Assembly (NCBI GenBank): GCA_937900165.1
Contig: CALCCX010000544.1
Location: forward strand, 1-7,788
From: an uncultured Acidimicrobiia bacterium
GTDB taxonomy: Bacteria; Actinomycetota; Acidimicrobiia; Spongiisociales; Spongiisociaceae
DNA: 7,788 bases
Direction of reading: 5' to 3'
This document shows positions 1-5,572 of the stretch, one piece after another (within the stretch, counting starts at the first letter, position 1; the number at the start of each line of letters is the position of its first letter). The notes below the pieces were generated by a model, which had not been told where the DNA came from, searched no databases, and saw only the letters and a program-made list of their open reading frames with translations. A program made the position numbers and the translations under genes.

Positions 1-107
1 CTCGGCGAGGCTGTCCCCAGGTGTCGACACGTCCATCGGCTCCCTGCTCTGATAGTGAGGACCATTCCGCAAAGGGCTCACTCGACACGCCTCACCATGA
101 GACTATG

Positions 108-761
108 TCACTTCGGCCCCGGTTCTCGAGTGTGTTGTTCACTACCTCCCAAGCCCCATCGGGTGGCCATCGCTGCGGCGTGGGCTCGGTTGGTGACTCC
201 CATGCGCGCCAGAAGGTCGGTGACGATTCTGCGGAGGTGTCTTTCCGAGTAGCCCGTTTCCGCCGCGATGGCCGCCGGTGATGCCCCTCGTGCTACGAGA
301 CCGACTATCTCCTTGTCTCTCGCGGTGAGATGAAGGTCACCTGGGGGTTCCTCGAGTCGCCTGACGATCGAATGAGCGGCGCGTGGCGGCAGCACGACAA
401 AGCCCGCGAGCGTGGCCATCAGAACTTGGGTCAGCTTGTCGGGCGGTAGGTCGGGTTCCACGATGCCGCTTGCCCCAGCCTTCACATATGCCCGGTAGGT
501 GAGTGCACTCGGTGTGTCTGCGCATACTGCAACGATGCCGGCGCGAGGGGCGGCAGCACGCATTTCTCGGACCAGGTCGGGGGTTCGTTGCGGGATCGCC
601 AGGAAGGTCGCGGCGTCAGGGTGGGCTTGAAGCCACTGGGGTAGGGAGCCTATGCCGATTACGTCGTATCCAAGCGCGCCCAACGCCGCCCTCAGCTTGC
701 CTACCGTGGCTGGGGCGATGTTGGCGTCGATCCCTGCCGGGTTCCCGTCTTGTGCATGCAC
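108..761 (-). CDS. LuxR/NarL-type regulator with degenerate receiver domain
   Basis: Predicted DNA-binding transcriptional regulator of 217 aa. Residues about 144-204 form a LuxR-type helix-turn-helix: LTARDKEIVGLVARGAS, then AAIAAETGYSERHLRRIV, then LLARMGVTNRAHAAAMA. Residues about 18-121 have the alternating beta/alpha pattern of a response-regulator receiver and keep the VKAGASGIVEPD segment near its end (K94). The position where the phosphorylated Asp should lie, after the third strand, reads ATFLAIPQ, so it is probably not phosphorylated. The GTG start at 761 is chosen because GGAG (768-771 on the plus strand as CTCC) lies 6 nt upstream. The frame stays open to 1073, with ATGs at 794 and 785 lacking a Shine-Dalgarno, and homology starts only after 761. 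The gene is divergent from the crystallin/sigma operon and may control it. Family is sure; start and target are inferred. Confidence 0.85.
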   Translation of the reverse strand: MHAQDGNPAGIDANIAPATVGKLRAALGALGYDVIGIGSLPQWLQAHPDAATFLAIPQRTPDLVREMRAAAPRAGIVAVCADTPSALTYRAYVKAGASGIVEPDLPPDKLTQVLMATLAGFVVLPPRAAHSIVRRLEEPPGDLHLTARDKEIVGLVARGASPAAIAAETGYSERHLRRIVTDLLARMGVTNRAHAAAMATRWGLGGSEQHTREPGPK

Positions 762-828
762 GCATGGCTCCAATCTCCTGTGCATCGTTGTCATCTGTGT
801 CGGTTGCCGGGTTCGCGTCGCGAAGAAT

Positions 829-867
829 TCAAGAAAATGTGTCACGCGCGGCCGGTTTCGGACACAA
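829..867 (+). promoter_or_regulatory. Promoter/operator-like element A, upstream of the crystallin-sigma operon
   Basis: This 39-base block is repeated at 2962-3000 with 30/39 identities and no gap. Conserved parts are TCAAGAAA (829-836), TGTCACGCG (840-848), CCG (852-854), TTC (857-859) and GACACAA (861-867). The 21-base offset between TGTCAC and GACACA fits a -35/-10 arrangement of an ECF-type promoter. TGTCAC also resembles the -35 of ECF41-type promoters, but the -10 does not match theirs. Here TGTGTC (838-843) and GACACA (861-866) also form an inverted repeat, so an operator for the divergent LuxR-type protein is the alternative. The element ends 51 nt before the GTG at 919. Confidence 0.55.
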
Positions 868-918
868 ACGGGTTCAAGAGGGCTGGGGCAGATCGGACGC
901 GAGGTCAGGAGCGCGGTT

Positions 919-1506
919 GTGACATGGACGGGATTGCTGAGAAGAACTGTCATCTGGGCGCGACCGGTTTTTCTGGTCGCCCTCTCCGTAGTGGTGGTGG
1001 CTCCAGGGGGAGCACCACCGGCGGAGGGCGAAAACCCCGCCGGCCGCGTCCAGGCAGTCTTCGAGGGAGGCACAATCGACCTGGCAGGGGACTGGGGAGA
1101 CGCGACTGCGTGTCTCGTATGGGACGCGGCTGGCGGAGTGGAGTGTTTCCGTGCCGAGGACCAGATGAATCAGCGGATCACGGAACTGGAGGGCAAGCTC
1201 GGTAAATCGGAAGTGTCCCTGGCGGCGGCGCCGAGGTGCTCAGGGTCCGTGCGCCTGTATGACGGTGCTCTCTACACCGGCGATGTGCTGCACGTCCGGG
1301 ATCGTTTGACTTGGATCAATCTCGGCAACTACGGGTTCTCCAACCGGACCTCGTCCTTCAAGATCGGCCCATGCTCGTCCTATCTGGCCGACTACAACAA
1401 CGGTGACGGATCCTGGTACTCGACTTCGAAAACTCAAGCGGGGGATGTAGCTTCAATCATGGACTCCGGGTGGAACAACCGGATCTCATCAATCTACATC
1501 CGTTAG
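919..1506 (+). CDS. Secreted beta/gamma-crystallin-like (peptidase inhibitor I36-like) protein
   Basis: 195-aa protein predicted to be exported. Residues 1-35 look like a signal peptide: LLRR, then a hydrophobic run VFLVALSVVVVA, then APP-A before EGEN. Residues about 44-80 are a small module, VFEGGTIDLAGDWGDATACL with C65 and C76, which I associate with actinobacterial secreted proteins. Residues about 107-195 resemble one Greek-key beta/gamma-crystallin domain: VRLYDGALYTGDVL, then NLGNYGFSNRTSSFKIG, and a final SGWNNRISSIYIR, as in SMPI-type metalloprotease inhibitors. The four cysteines (65, 76, 107, 152) could form disulfides. The GTG start at 919 is preferred over the upstream open frame because GGAG at 908-911 lies 7 nt before it and the signal peptide begins there. 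It is the first gene of an apparent operon with the sigma factor. Function (protease inhibition, Ca or envelope binding) is inference. Confidence 0.8.
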   Translation: MTWTGLLRRTVIWARPVFLVALSVVVVAPGGAPPAEGENPAGRVQAVFEGGTIDLAGDWGDATACLVWDAAGGVECFRAEDQMNQRITELEGKLGKSEVSLAAAPRCSGSVRLYDGALYTGDVLHVRDRLTWINLGNYGFSNRTSSFKIGPCSSYLADYNNGDGSWYSTSKTQAGDVASIMDSGWNNRISSIYIR

Positions 1507-1540
1507 CGATCACCGACACCTCAGGGCGGTTCGACGATCC

Positions 1541-2098
1541 ATGAGCAGCAGCCGGGGACCACTCGATCCCGAAGACGCACTCGGGCGATTCGACGACCTG
1601 TACAGGGCGCACTATCGCCAGATAGTCGCGTATGCGATGCGCCGCACCCCCTCCGTCGAAGCCGCGGACGATGTTGTGGCAGCCACATTCCTCGTCGCCT
1701 GGAGCCGGCTCGAACACTTCGTGGGCGCCAAAGAGCCTCTGGCATGGCTTTACGCGGTGGCCAGACGTACTGTCCTGACCCACAGACGCTCCGACTCGAA
1801 AACGACACGGATTGCCGAAAAGGCCGCTGCTGAACATCGCCATCCAGCCGAAATGATCGAATCGACATTCGAAGCGCGGGAACGGCTCTCCGATGTGACC
1901 GCCGCCATGCACCGGCTCTCCGAAACCGACCGGGAACTTCTCAGACTGGTCGGGTGGGAACAATGCGACCATGCCGAGCTCGCCTCGATCCTCGACATCT
2001 CTCGGACGGATGTTCGAACCCGACTCCTTCGCTCCCGGCCGCCGCGCCAAGCGGCCTACGAGGCGCACCGGGATACTCCCCCGAGAGGAGGCCGATGA
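1541..2098 (+). CDS. ECF-type RNA polymerase sigma-70 factor
   Basis: 185-aa alternative sigma factor that should direct core RNA polymerase to a small set of promoters. Region 2 spans about residues 18-82: FDDLYRAHYRQIVAYAMRR, then DDVVAATFLVAWSRL and PLAWLYAVARRTVLTHRR. Region 4 spans about 116-168: HRLSETDRELLRLVGWE, then AELASILDISRTDVRTRLLRSR. Region 3 is absent, as in ECF factors, and the length is typical. The linker (84-112) is charged. The gene starts 34 nt after the crystallin-like gene and is followed by a one-TM protein gene, so the three are probably co-transcribed from the element at 829-867, which suggests autoregulation. The start at 1541 has only a weak AGGGCGG upstream; no better in-frame start exists. 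The exact ECF group is not assigned. Confidence 0.88.
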   Translation: MSSSRGPLDPEDALGRFDDLYRAHYRQIVAYAMRRTPSVEAADDVVAATFLVAWSRLEHFVGAKEPLAWLYAVARRTVLTHRRSDSKTTRIAEKAAAEHRHPAEMIESTFEARERLSDVTAAMHRLSETDRELLRLVGWEQCDHAELASILDISRTDVRTRLLRSRPPRQAAYEAHRDTPPRGGR

Positions 2099-2101
2099 TC
2101 C

Positions 2102-2191
2102 ATGACTAGCCAACCGATGCAACGCGAAGCGCATATCGCGCACATACAACATGGACATGGACCGACGAGGAGGGAGACGGGTCATGCGTAA
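2102..2191 (+). CDS. Possible 29-aa micro-ORF linking the sigma and membrane-protein genes
   Basis: A strong Shine-Dalgarno, AGAGGAGG (2084-2091), lies inside the end of the sigma gene. It is followed by ATG at 2095 (overlapping the sigma stop as ATGA, but stopping after four codons at TAG 2107-2109) and by ATG at 2102, which stays open for 29 codons. The 2102 frame ends with TAA at 2189-2191, eight bases into the next gene (ATG 2184), an arrangement that permits translational coupling. The peptide is hydrophilic and His-rich (IAHIQHGHGPT) with no recognised domain. It may be a leader or chance; a reading frame this short proves little. Confidence 0.25.
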   Translation: MTSQPMQREAHIAHIQHGHGPTRRETGHA

Positions 2192-2924
2192 ACCCAACGA
2201 CGCATTCGAAGCGCTCCGGGACGCCAACCCGGTCGACGAATCGGCTCTACCCGGTCCGGAGTCGCCCAAGGCACGCGCCCTGCTCGCCGAGATCACCTCG
2301 ACCCCACGCATCCGGCCTGCCCCACCTGCCAGGAGATCGCGGCGTCTGGCGGTCATCATCGCGATAGTTCTGCTGGCGTTGGCATCGATCGCAGCCGCCT
2401 GGCTCGTACTGCGCGACGTCACCGACCCGATATCGGTTACCTGCTACCGCGAAGGCCGCCTCGGCGGCGACATCGCCGCGGTCACCTCCGGCGGGCCCCT
2501 CGACGTGAACCTCTGTGATCGGGAATGGGAAGACAGAATCCTCACCAACGAGGCCATCGTCCCAGCCGGCCAGATACCACCCTTGGTTGGCTGCGTCACC
2601 GATCGAGGAAACCTCGCCGTGTTCCCCAGCGACGACCCGGGCCTGTGCGCCCAACTCGGCCTCGCCGAACCAGACCCCGCGTCGATACCCCAAGGCAACC
2701 AGTTGAGACAGCTCAGCGACGACCTCGTCGCCCACTTCGACGCACAGGAATGCCAGCCCCTCCCAGACGCCGAACGCGACGTACGGGCAATACTCGACAG
2801 CTACGGCTTCGACGACTGGCAGATCCAATCGTCCCCTACCAGGCCGAGCCGCCCCTGCGCCAGCTTCTCACTGGACCCCGCCACCCAAATCATCCACCTC
2901 GTCCCCATCCCCCCACCAGACTGA
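2184..2924 (+). CDS. Single-pass membrane protein, probable anti-sigma factor or sensor for the ECF sigma
   Basis: 246-aa protein with a cytoplasmic N-terminus (1-54), one membrane span (about 55-77, LAVIIAIVLLALASIAAAWLV, preceded by RRSRR) and a ~170-residue outside domain. The N-terminal stretch ANPVDESALPGPESPKARALLAEI resembles the start of actinobacterial membrane proteins encoded after ECF sigma factors. No zinc-binding HxxxCxxC anti-sigma motif is present. The outside domain has six cysteines (87, 111, 137, 155, 190, 225), suggesting disulfides or redox sensing, and a Pro-rich end (IPPPD). The start is chosen at 2184 because GAGGAGGGAG (2167-2176) lies 7 nt upstream; an ATG at 2151 lacks this. 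It lies directly after the sigma gene. The anti-sigma role rests on position and topology, not on a recognised domain. Confidence 0.65.
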   Translation: MRKPNDAFEALRDANPVDESALPGPESPKARALLAEITSTPRIRPAPPARRSRRLAVIIAIVLLALASIAAAWLVLRDVTDPISVTCYREGRLGGDIAAVTSGGPLDVNLCDREWEDRILTNEAIVPAGQIPPLVGCVTDRGNLAVFPSDDPGLCAQLGLAEPDPASIPQGNQLRQLSDDLVAHFDAQECQPLPDAERDVRAILDSYGFDDWQIQSSPTRPSRPCASFSLDPATQIIHLVPIPPPD

Positions 2925-2961
2925 ACCACCCCACCCGAATCCAGTCGGCCAATAAATTTTC

Positions 2962-3000
2962 TCAAGAAATCCTGTCACGCGACACCGACTTCCGACACAA
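2962..3000 (+). promoter_or_regulatory. Promoter/operator-like element B, upstream of the secreted-peptide/ABC operon
   Basis: Ungapped partner of the block at 829-867 (30/39 identical). It has TCAAGAAA (2962-2969), TGTCACGCG (2973-2981), TTC (2990-2992) and GACACAA (2994-3000), with the same 11- and 21-base offsets. The flanking sequence is not alike, which argues for functional constraint rather than a recent duplication. It lies 38 nt after the membrane-protein stop and 256 nt before the ATG at 3257, so a transcript from it would have a long leader containing the hairpin at 3013-3029. Confidence 0.5.
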
Positions 3001-3012
3001 GCACACTGAACA

Positions 3013-3029
3013 GCGGGAACCAGTCCCGC
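3013..3029 (+). other. Short hairpin just downstream of element B
   Basis: GCGGGA (3013-3018) and TCCCGC (3024-3029) form a perfect 6-bp stem around ACCAG. There is no T-tract after it. It starts 13 nt after GACACAA, so it would sit near the very 5' end of a transcript from element B, as a stabilising or attenuating leader hairpin. It could also be a weak terminator for the upstream operon. Confidence 0.35.
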
Positions 3030-3256
3030 CGTCTACCTGCGACCCCGCTCGCCGACGTCGAGCCAGAGGCCGACGAAGGGGGGCCAACCACAATTGAGCC
3101 GAGTCCAGAAAGGAGGGCAGTTGGGCGTTTGTCATCGAGCTGAGACTCCTAATGAGAAGCAACGTCATAGAATATCAAGATGACGTGCAGGACTGCCAAT
3201 CAACCCGACCACAGAGCAACGGTGGAAGGGTCGCGATTGGCAGAAAGAAGGGGAAC

Positions 3257-3598
3257 ATGAAGAAGCGAATTTCACAACTACTAGCCATAATGTTGTTCGC
3301 TGGAACAATACTTATTGCTGCGGCGCCTGCTCCAGCACCAGCGTTCACCAACGCCTGTGGTTCAGGCGGTCACACGGGGAACACAACCACCGAGCGGGCT
3401 TCAGCATGGTGGAACAGTGTCAATGACCCGGATTGTTGGGTGCAAGCCGCTGCAAAGTGCGATGTCTCGCCATCGGGTACGGGGACATGGTATTGGGCCA
3501 GCAAGAAGAAACTCGGTTTCGTATCCGTTTATGACTGCGACTGGAATATCACCAAGGAGGAACTCGTGCTGTGGGGATACGGTTGGGGCCCACAATAG
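3257..3598 (+). CDS. Small secreted four-cysteine protein of unknown family
   Basis: 113-aa precursor. Residues 1-29 are a clear Sec signal peptide: MKKR, a hydrophobic core (LLAIMLFAGTILIAAA) and APAPA before F30. The ~84-residue mature part has four cysteines (34, 60, 68, 94), enough for two disulfides. It also has many aromatics (AWWNS, TWYWASKKK, CDWN) and ends LWGYGWGPQ. The ATG at 3257 is chosen because the signal peptide starts there and AAGGGG (3248-3253) precedes it; the open frame extends back to 3152. It is the first gene before a lipoprotein and a MacB-like exporter and overlaps the lipoprotein gene. Size, export signal and context suggest a secreted effector, for example a bacteriocin-like peptide, or an envelope-stress protein. 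The sequence does not match lactococcin 972 or any family I recognise. The gene is visibly less GC-rich than the sigma operon. Confidence 0.75.
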   Translation: MKKRISQLLAIMLFAGTILIAAAPAPAPAFTNACGSGGHTGNTTTERASAWWNSVNDPDCWVQAAAKCDVSPSGTGTWYWASKKKLGFVSVYDCDWNITKEELVLWGYGWGPQ

Positions 3599-4458
3599 AA
3601 CAACGTCGACCCGGCCCAGGAGTTGGCCTTCGGTCTCATCGACGACCAACTGCTGAGGTGTCGGCTGTGATGCTCGTGGTCGTGCTAATTCTCTCGGCGT
3701 GCGGACAAAGTACAGCCGTCGTACTGTCGGACGAGGCCCTCGTCCGACAGTACTTGTCGTGGGGCGACCCAGAATCTCAGGATTCCATTCAGCGCCGCTG
3801 GCACGCCACTGTGCAGGATGCTGTGGCGAAGTGTATGGATCTGAGAGGATTCGAATACACTCCAGTATCCTTGGAGGCATCCGGCTTCGGTCCTGGTACT
3901 GGAATATCACAAGAGGATTTCGCAGGGCGCTTCGGGTTCGGCGTCACCACCAACGATGCGTACTTTGCGGCAGCGATGGGGGTCGCGGCCAGAAACGATC
4001 CGAATGACGAATACCTAGACTCTCTAGAGCAACAAGAACGTAGGACATACGATCAGACCTTCATCTCGTGCATGGATACGATCACACAAGACGTCGGTCC
4101 GGCACAGAGCTTCATCCAGGAAGTTCGACGCCTCGAGGACTCGGTCCGTCGAACACCCGAGGCGATCAACGCCCAAGGCGATTGGGTGACATGCATGGTT
4201 CTGGATGATGATTTCACGTCGGTTCGGTCTTTGGAGGAGTTGACAAGCCTCCTCCAGGTTGAATACGAAGACGCCAAGAACACACCGGACGTTCTCACCG
4301 GCTTGCAAGAGCGGGAAATTGATTTGGCAATCAGGAATCTCGGATGCGAAAAGGAACTCAACGACAGACTCGCTGTCACAGCGAGCGACCTTGAACGGGC
4401 GTTCATCGATGAGAACCAAGAAGAAATCGCTGACCAACGCTCGAACCTTGGGGGATGA
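3571..4458 (+). CDS. Predicted lipoprotein with four further cysteines, unknown function
   Basis: Up to 295 aa. A lipobox, LSAC with C44, follows the hydrophobic run VMLVVVLIL, so it is probably lipid-anchored outside the membrane. The remaining 250 residues are acidic and mostly helical-looking, with cysteines at 88, 167, 208 and 259. Three sit in a CM motif (AKCMDLRGFEY, ISCMDTITQ, VTCMVLDDD). CMxxxGFxY recalls a recurring motif of uncharacterised actinobacterial lipoproteins (from memory). Start choice: GTG 3571 has AAGGAGG (3554-3560) 10 nt upstream, inside the previous gene, giving a 28-nt overlap and a long Arg-rich n-region. GTG 3658 is the alternative but leaves no positive n-region and has no good Shine-Dalgarno. 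Context suggests an accessory or immunity protein for the secreted peptide or exporter; that is inference. A perfect inverted repeat lies at 3721-3753. Confidence 0.72.
   Translation: MGIRLGPTIEQRRPGPGVGLRSHRRPTAEVSAVMLVVVLILSACGQSTAVVLSDEALVRQYLSWGDPESQDSIQRRWHATVQDAVAKCMDLRGFEYTPVSLEASGFGPGTGISQEDFAGRFGFGVTTNDAYFAAAMGVAARNDPNDEYLDSLEQQERRTYDQTFISCMDTITQDVGPAQSFIQEVRRLEDSVRRTPEAINAQGDWVTCMVLDDDFTSVRSLEELTSLLQVEYEDAKNTPDVLTGLQEREIDLAIRNLGCEKELNDRLAVTASDLERAFIDENQEEIADQRSNLGG
3721..3753. repeat. Perfect 16-bp inverted repeat (33-bp palindrome) inside the lipoprotein gene
   Basis: Left arm GTACTGTCGGACGAGG (3721-3736), one central C (3737), right arm CCTCGTCCGACAGTAC (3738-3753). The arms are exact reverse complements. 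It covers codons 51-61 of the lipoprotein (VLSDEALVRQY), just after the lipobox cysteine, and the frame is intact. In mRNA it would form a very stable hairpin near the 5' end of the cistron. No T-tract follows. Confidence 0.9.
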
Positions 4459-4487
4459 CTCGTCGTGCGGCTCACGGGGCAGCATGA
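4455..4487 (+). CDS. Possible 10-codon relay ORF between lipoprotein and adaptor
   Basis: ATG at 4455 overlaps the lipoprotein stop (ATGA 4455-4458). The frame reads MTRRAAHGAA and stops at TGA 4485-4487, which overlaps the adaptor start (ATGA 4484-4487). This would let ribosomes re-initiate across the 25-nt gap between the two genes. There is no Shine-Dalgarno of its own, so it may be chance. Confidence 0.2.
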   Translation: MTRRAAHGAA

Positions 4488-5572
4488 GCGTACGCTGGCT
4501 GCTCGCTCTCGCAATCATCCTATCGGCGGCAACACTGCTCATAGCCCGATTCTCTCTGACCACTCCGTCAGCCGTCGAGGCAGCGCTGTCCGCTCCTCCG
4601 ATTCCCCCTGCGACCGTGGAAGTCGAAATGCGCGTGGTCAAAATCGAAGCTGTCTCTCGAGGCACCGTTGAGTTCGTTGGTCTCCGAGAGGTCGTCCTTC
4701 CGAACCTACCCGGGTTGTCGGACTCGACCCCAATCGTCACGTCGAGTCGACCCGACGGCGACCAACTGACGTCTGGCGACGTCCTCCTGGGGGTTTCGTA
4801 CCGACCGGTGATCGTGCTCGAGGGAGACACTCCCTTGGTACGAGATCTGGCAACAGGATCAGAAGGGCCGGATGTTGAGATACTCCAGGCTGCCTTGGCG
4901 AGGTTGGGTTTCCTGGATGCCGTCGAGGTTGACGGCCGATTCGGATCAGAAACCCGTCGGGCATTGTCGGGGCTCTATGAGCAAGCCGGCTACTCCGCGC
5001 CGCTGGCTGGACGGCGAGTGTTCGCGCCAATGTCTGAACTATGGATAACTCCCGATACCGATCTCCAAGTCCGCACAATGGCGAGCCCTGGTACGCGTCT
5101 TTCGGATGGAGAGTCGGTGGGGACAATCTCTACACCTGAGTTCGTGGTCGTAACCAGGGTCCAACAACGCGAAGTGAGCGAGATGTCCATCGGCGACGCG
5201 GTCACCATATTGGACGAGACAACCGGGGAGGCAGAAGACGCAATAGTCTCATCGATTTCTCCGGTGCCAGATACCGAAACTGGCCTGGTTAGGGTCACGA
5301 TCTCTGTCGACACTGCCTTCGATGCGGACCGTGACTACCGCGTCACCATCGCTCTGAGCCAGTCCGACGGCGAAGTGCTCGCGGTTCCAGAGACCGCTAT
5401 CTATTCAGGAAGTGGTGGAACCTCGTATCTATTGCAGATGGTGGATGGGCGCGCAGAACGAATCGATGTCACGGTGGGTATCGCCGGGTTGGATGGCTTT
5501 GCTGAGGTCACTCCCTCGCCAAGCGCCGTCTTGCGGGCCGGGGACGCCGTATTGATCGGACCGGAACAATGA
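4484..5572 (+). CDS. Membrane-fusion (HlyD/MacA-like) adaptor with peptidoglycan-binding domain
   Basis: 362-aa adaptor subunit of an ABC efflux or envelope machine. Residues 5-23 (WLLALAIILSAATLLIARF) are an N-terminal anchor, so the rest lies outside the membrane. Residues about 122-168 are a PG_binding_1-type domain (GSEGPDVEILQAALARLGF, then VDGRFGSETRRALSGLYEQAG). In Gram-positive adaptors this replaces the periplasmic hairpin and may tether the complex to the wall. Residues about 185-362 are lipoyl/beta-barrel-like: VVVTRVQQREVSEMSIGDAV, then VTIALSQSDGEVLAVPETAI and VTVGIAGLDGFAEV, typical of MacA/HlyD C-terminal domains. ATG 4484 is chosen because the TM segment follows at once; the frame is open back to 4259, where the lipoprotein is read. 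The Shine-Dalgarno is weak (CGGGG), consistent with coupling. Its stop overlaps the ATPase start (ATGA 5569-5572). Confidence 0.85.
   Translation: MSVRWLLALAIILSAATLLIARFSLTTPSAVEAALSAPPIPPATVEVEMRVVKIEAVSRGTVEFVGLREVVLPNLPGLSDSTPIVTSSRPDGDQLTSGDVLLGVSYRPVIVLEGDTPLVRDLATGSEGPDVEILQAALARLGFLDAVEVDGRFGSETRRALSGLYEQAGYSAPLAGRRVFAPMSELWITPDTDLQVRTMASPGTRLSDGESVGTISTPEFVVVTRVQQREVSEMSIGDAVTILDETTGEAEDAIVSSISPVPDTETGLVRVTISVDTAFDADRDYRVTIALSQSDGEVLAVPETAIYSGSGGTSYLLQMVDGRAERIDVTVGIAGLDGFAEVTPSPSAVLRAGDAVLIGPEQ

Larger units (their letters stand above)
2925..3256 (+). other. 332-base non-coding gap between the two operons
   Basis: No convincing gene lies here. It holds the promoter-like element B (2962-3000), a short hairpin (3013-3029) and an orphan Shine-Dalgarno, AAGGAGG (3110-3116). 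It also has a more AT-rich stretch (about 3145-3180) containing TAGAAT (3168-3173), a possible housekeeping -10 with no good -35. The first TTG after the orphan Shine-Dalgarno (3121) opens a 20-codon frame ending at TGA 3181-3183, a possible leader peptide but weakly supported. No clear terminator follows the membrane-protein gene. Confidence 0.5.

Noticed and set aside
2..58. Possible 3' end of a plus-strand gene with consecutive stops TGA TAG TGA (50-58)
   Set aside because: Only 16 codons are visible, with no recognisable motif; too little to call a gene.
1457..2422. 321-codon open frame on the minus strand
   Set aside because: It lies antisense to the ECF sigma and the start of the membrane-protein gene, has a Ser/Arg-rich composition without a domain, and is typical of a GC-rich shadow frame.
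3257..3598. Lactococcin 972-family bacteriocin
   Set aside because: Size, signal peptide and ABC context are suggestive, but the four cysteines and the residue pattern do not match that family as I know it.
4259..4483. N-terminal extension of the adaptor
   Set aside because: This stretch encodes the lipoprotein in another frame; the adaptor's membrane anchor begins right after ATG 4484.
4024..4830. 268-codon open frame on the minus strand
   Set aside because: Antisense to the lipoprotein and adaptor genes, with no recognisable domain or ribosome site.
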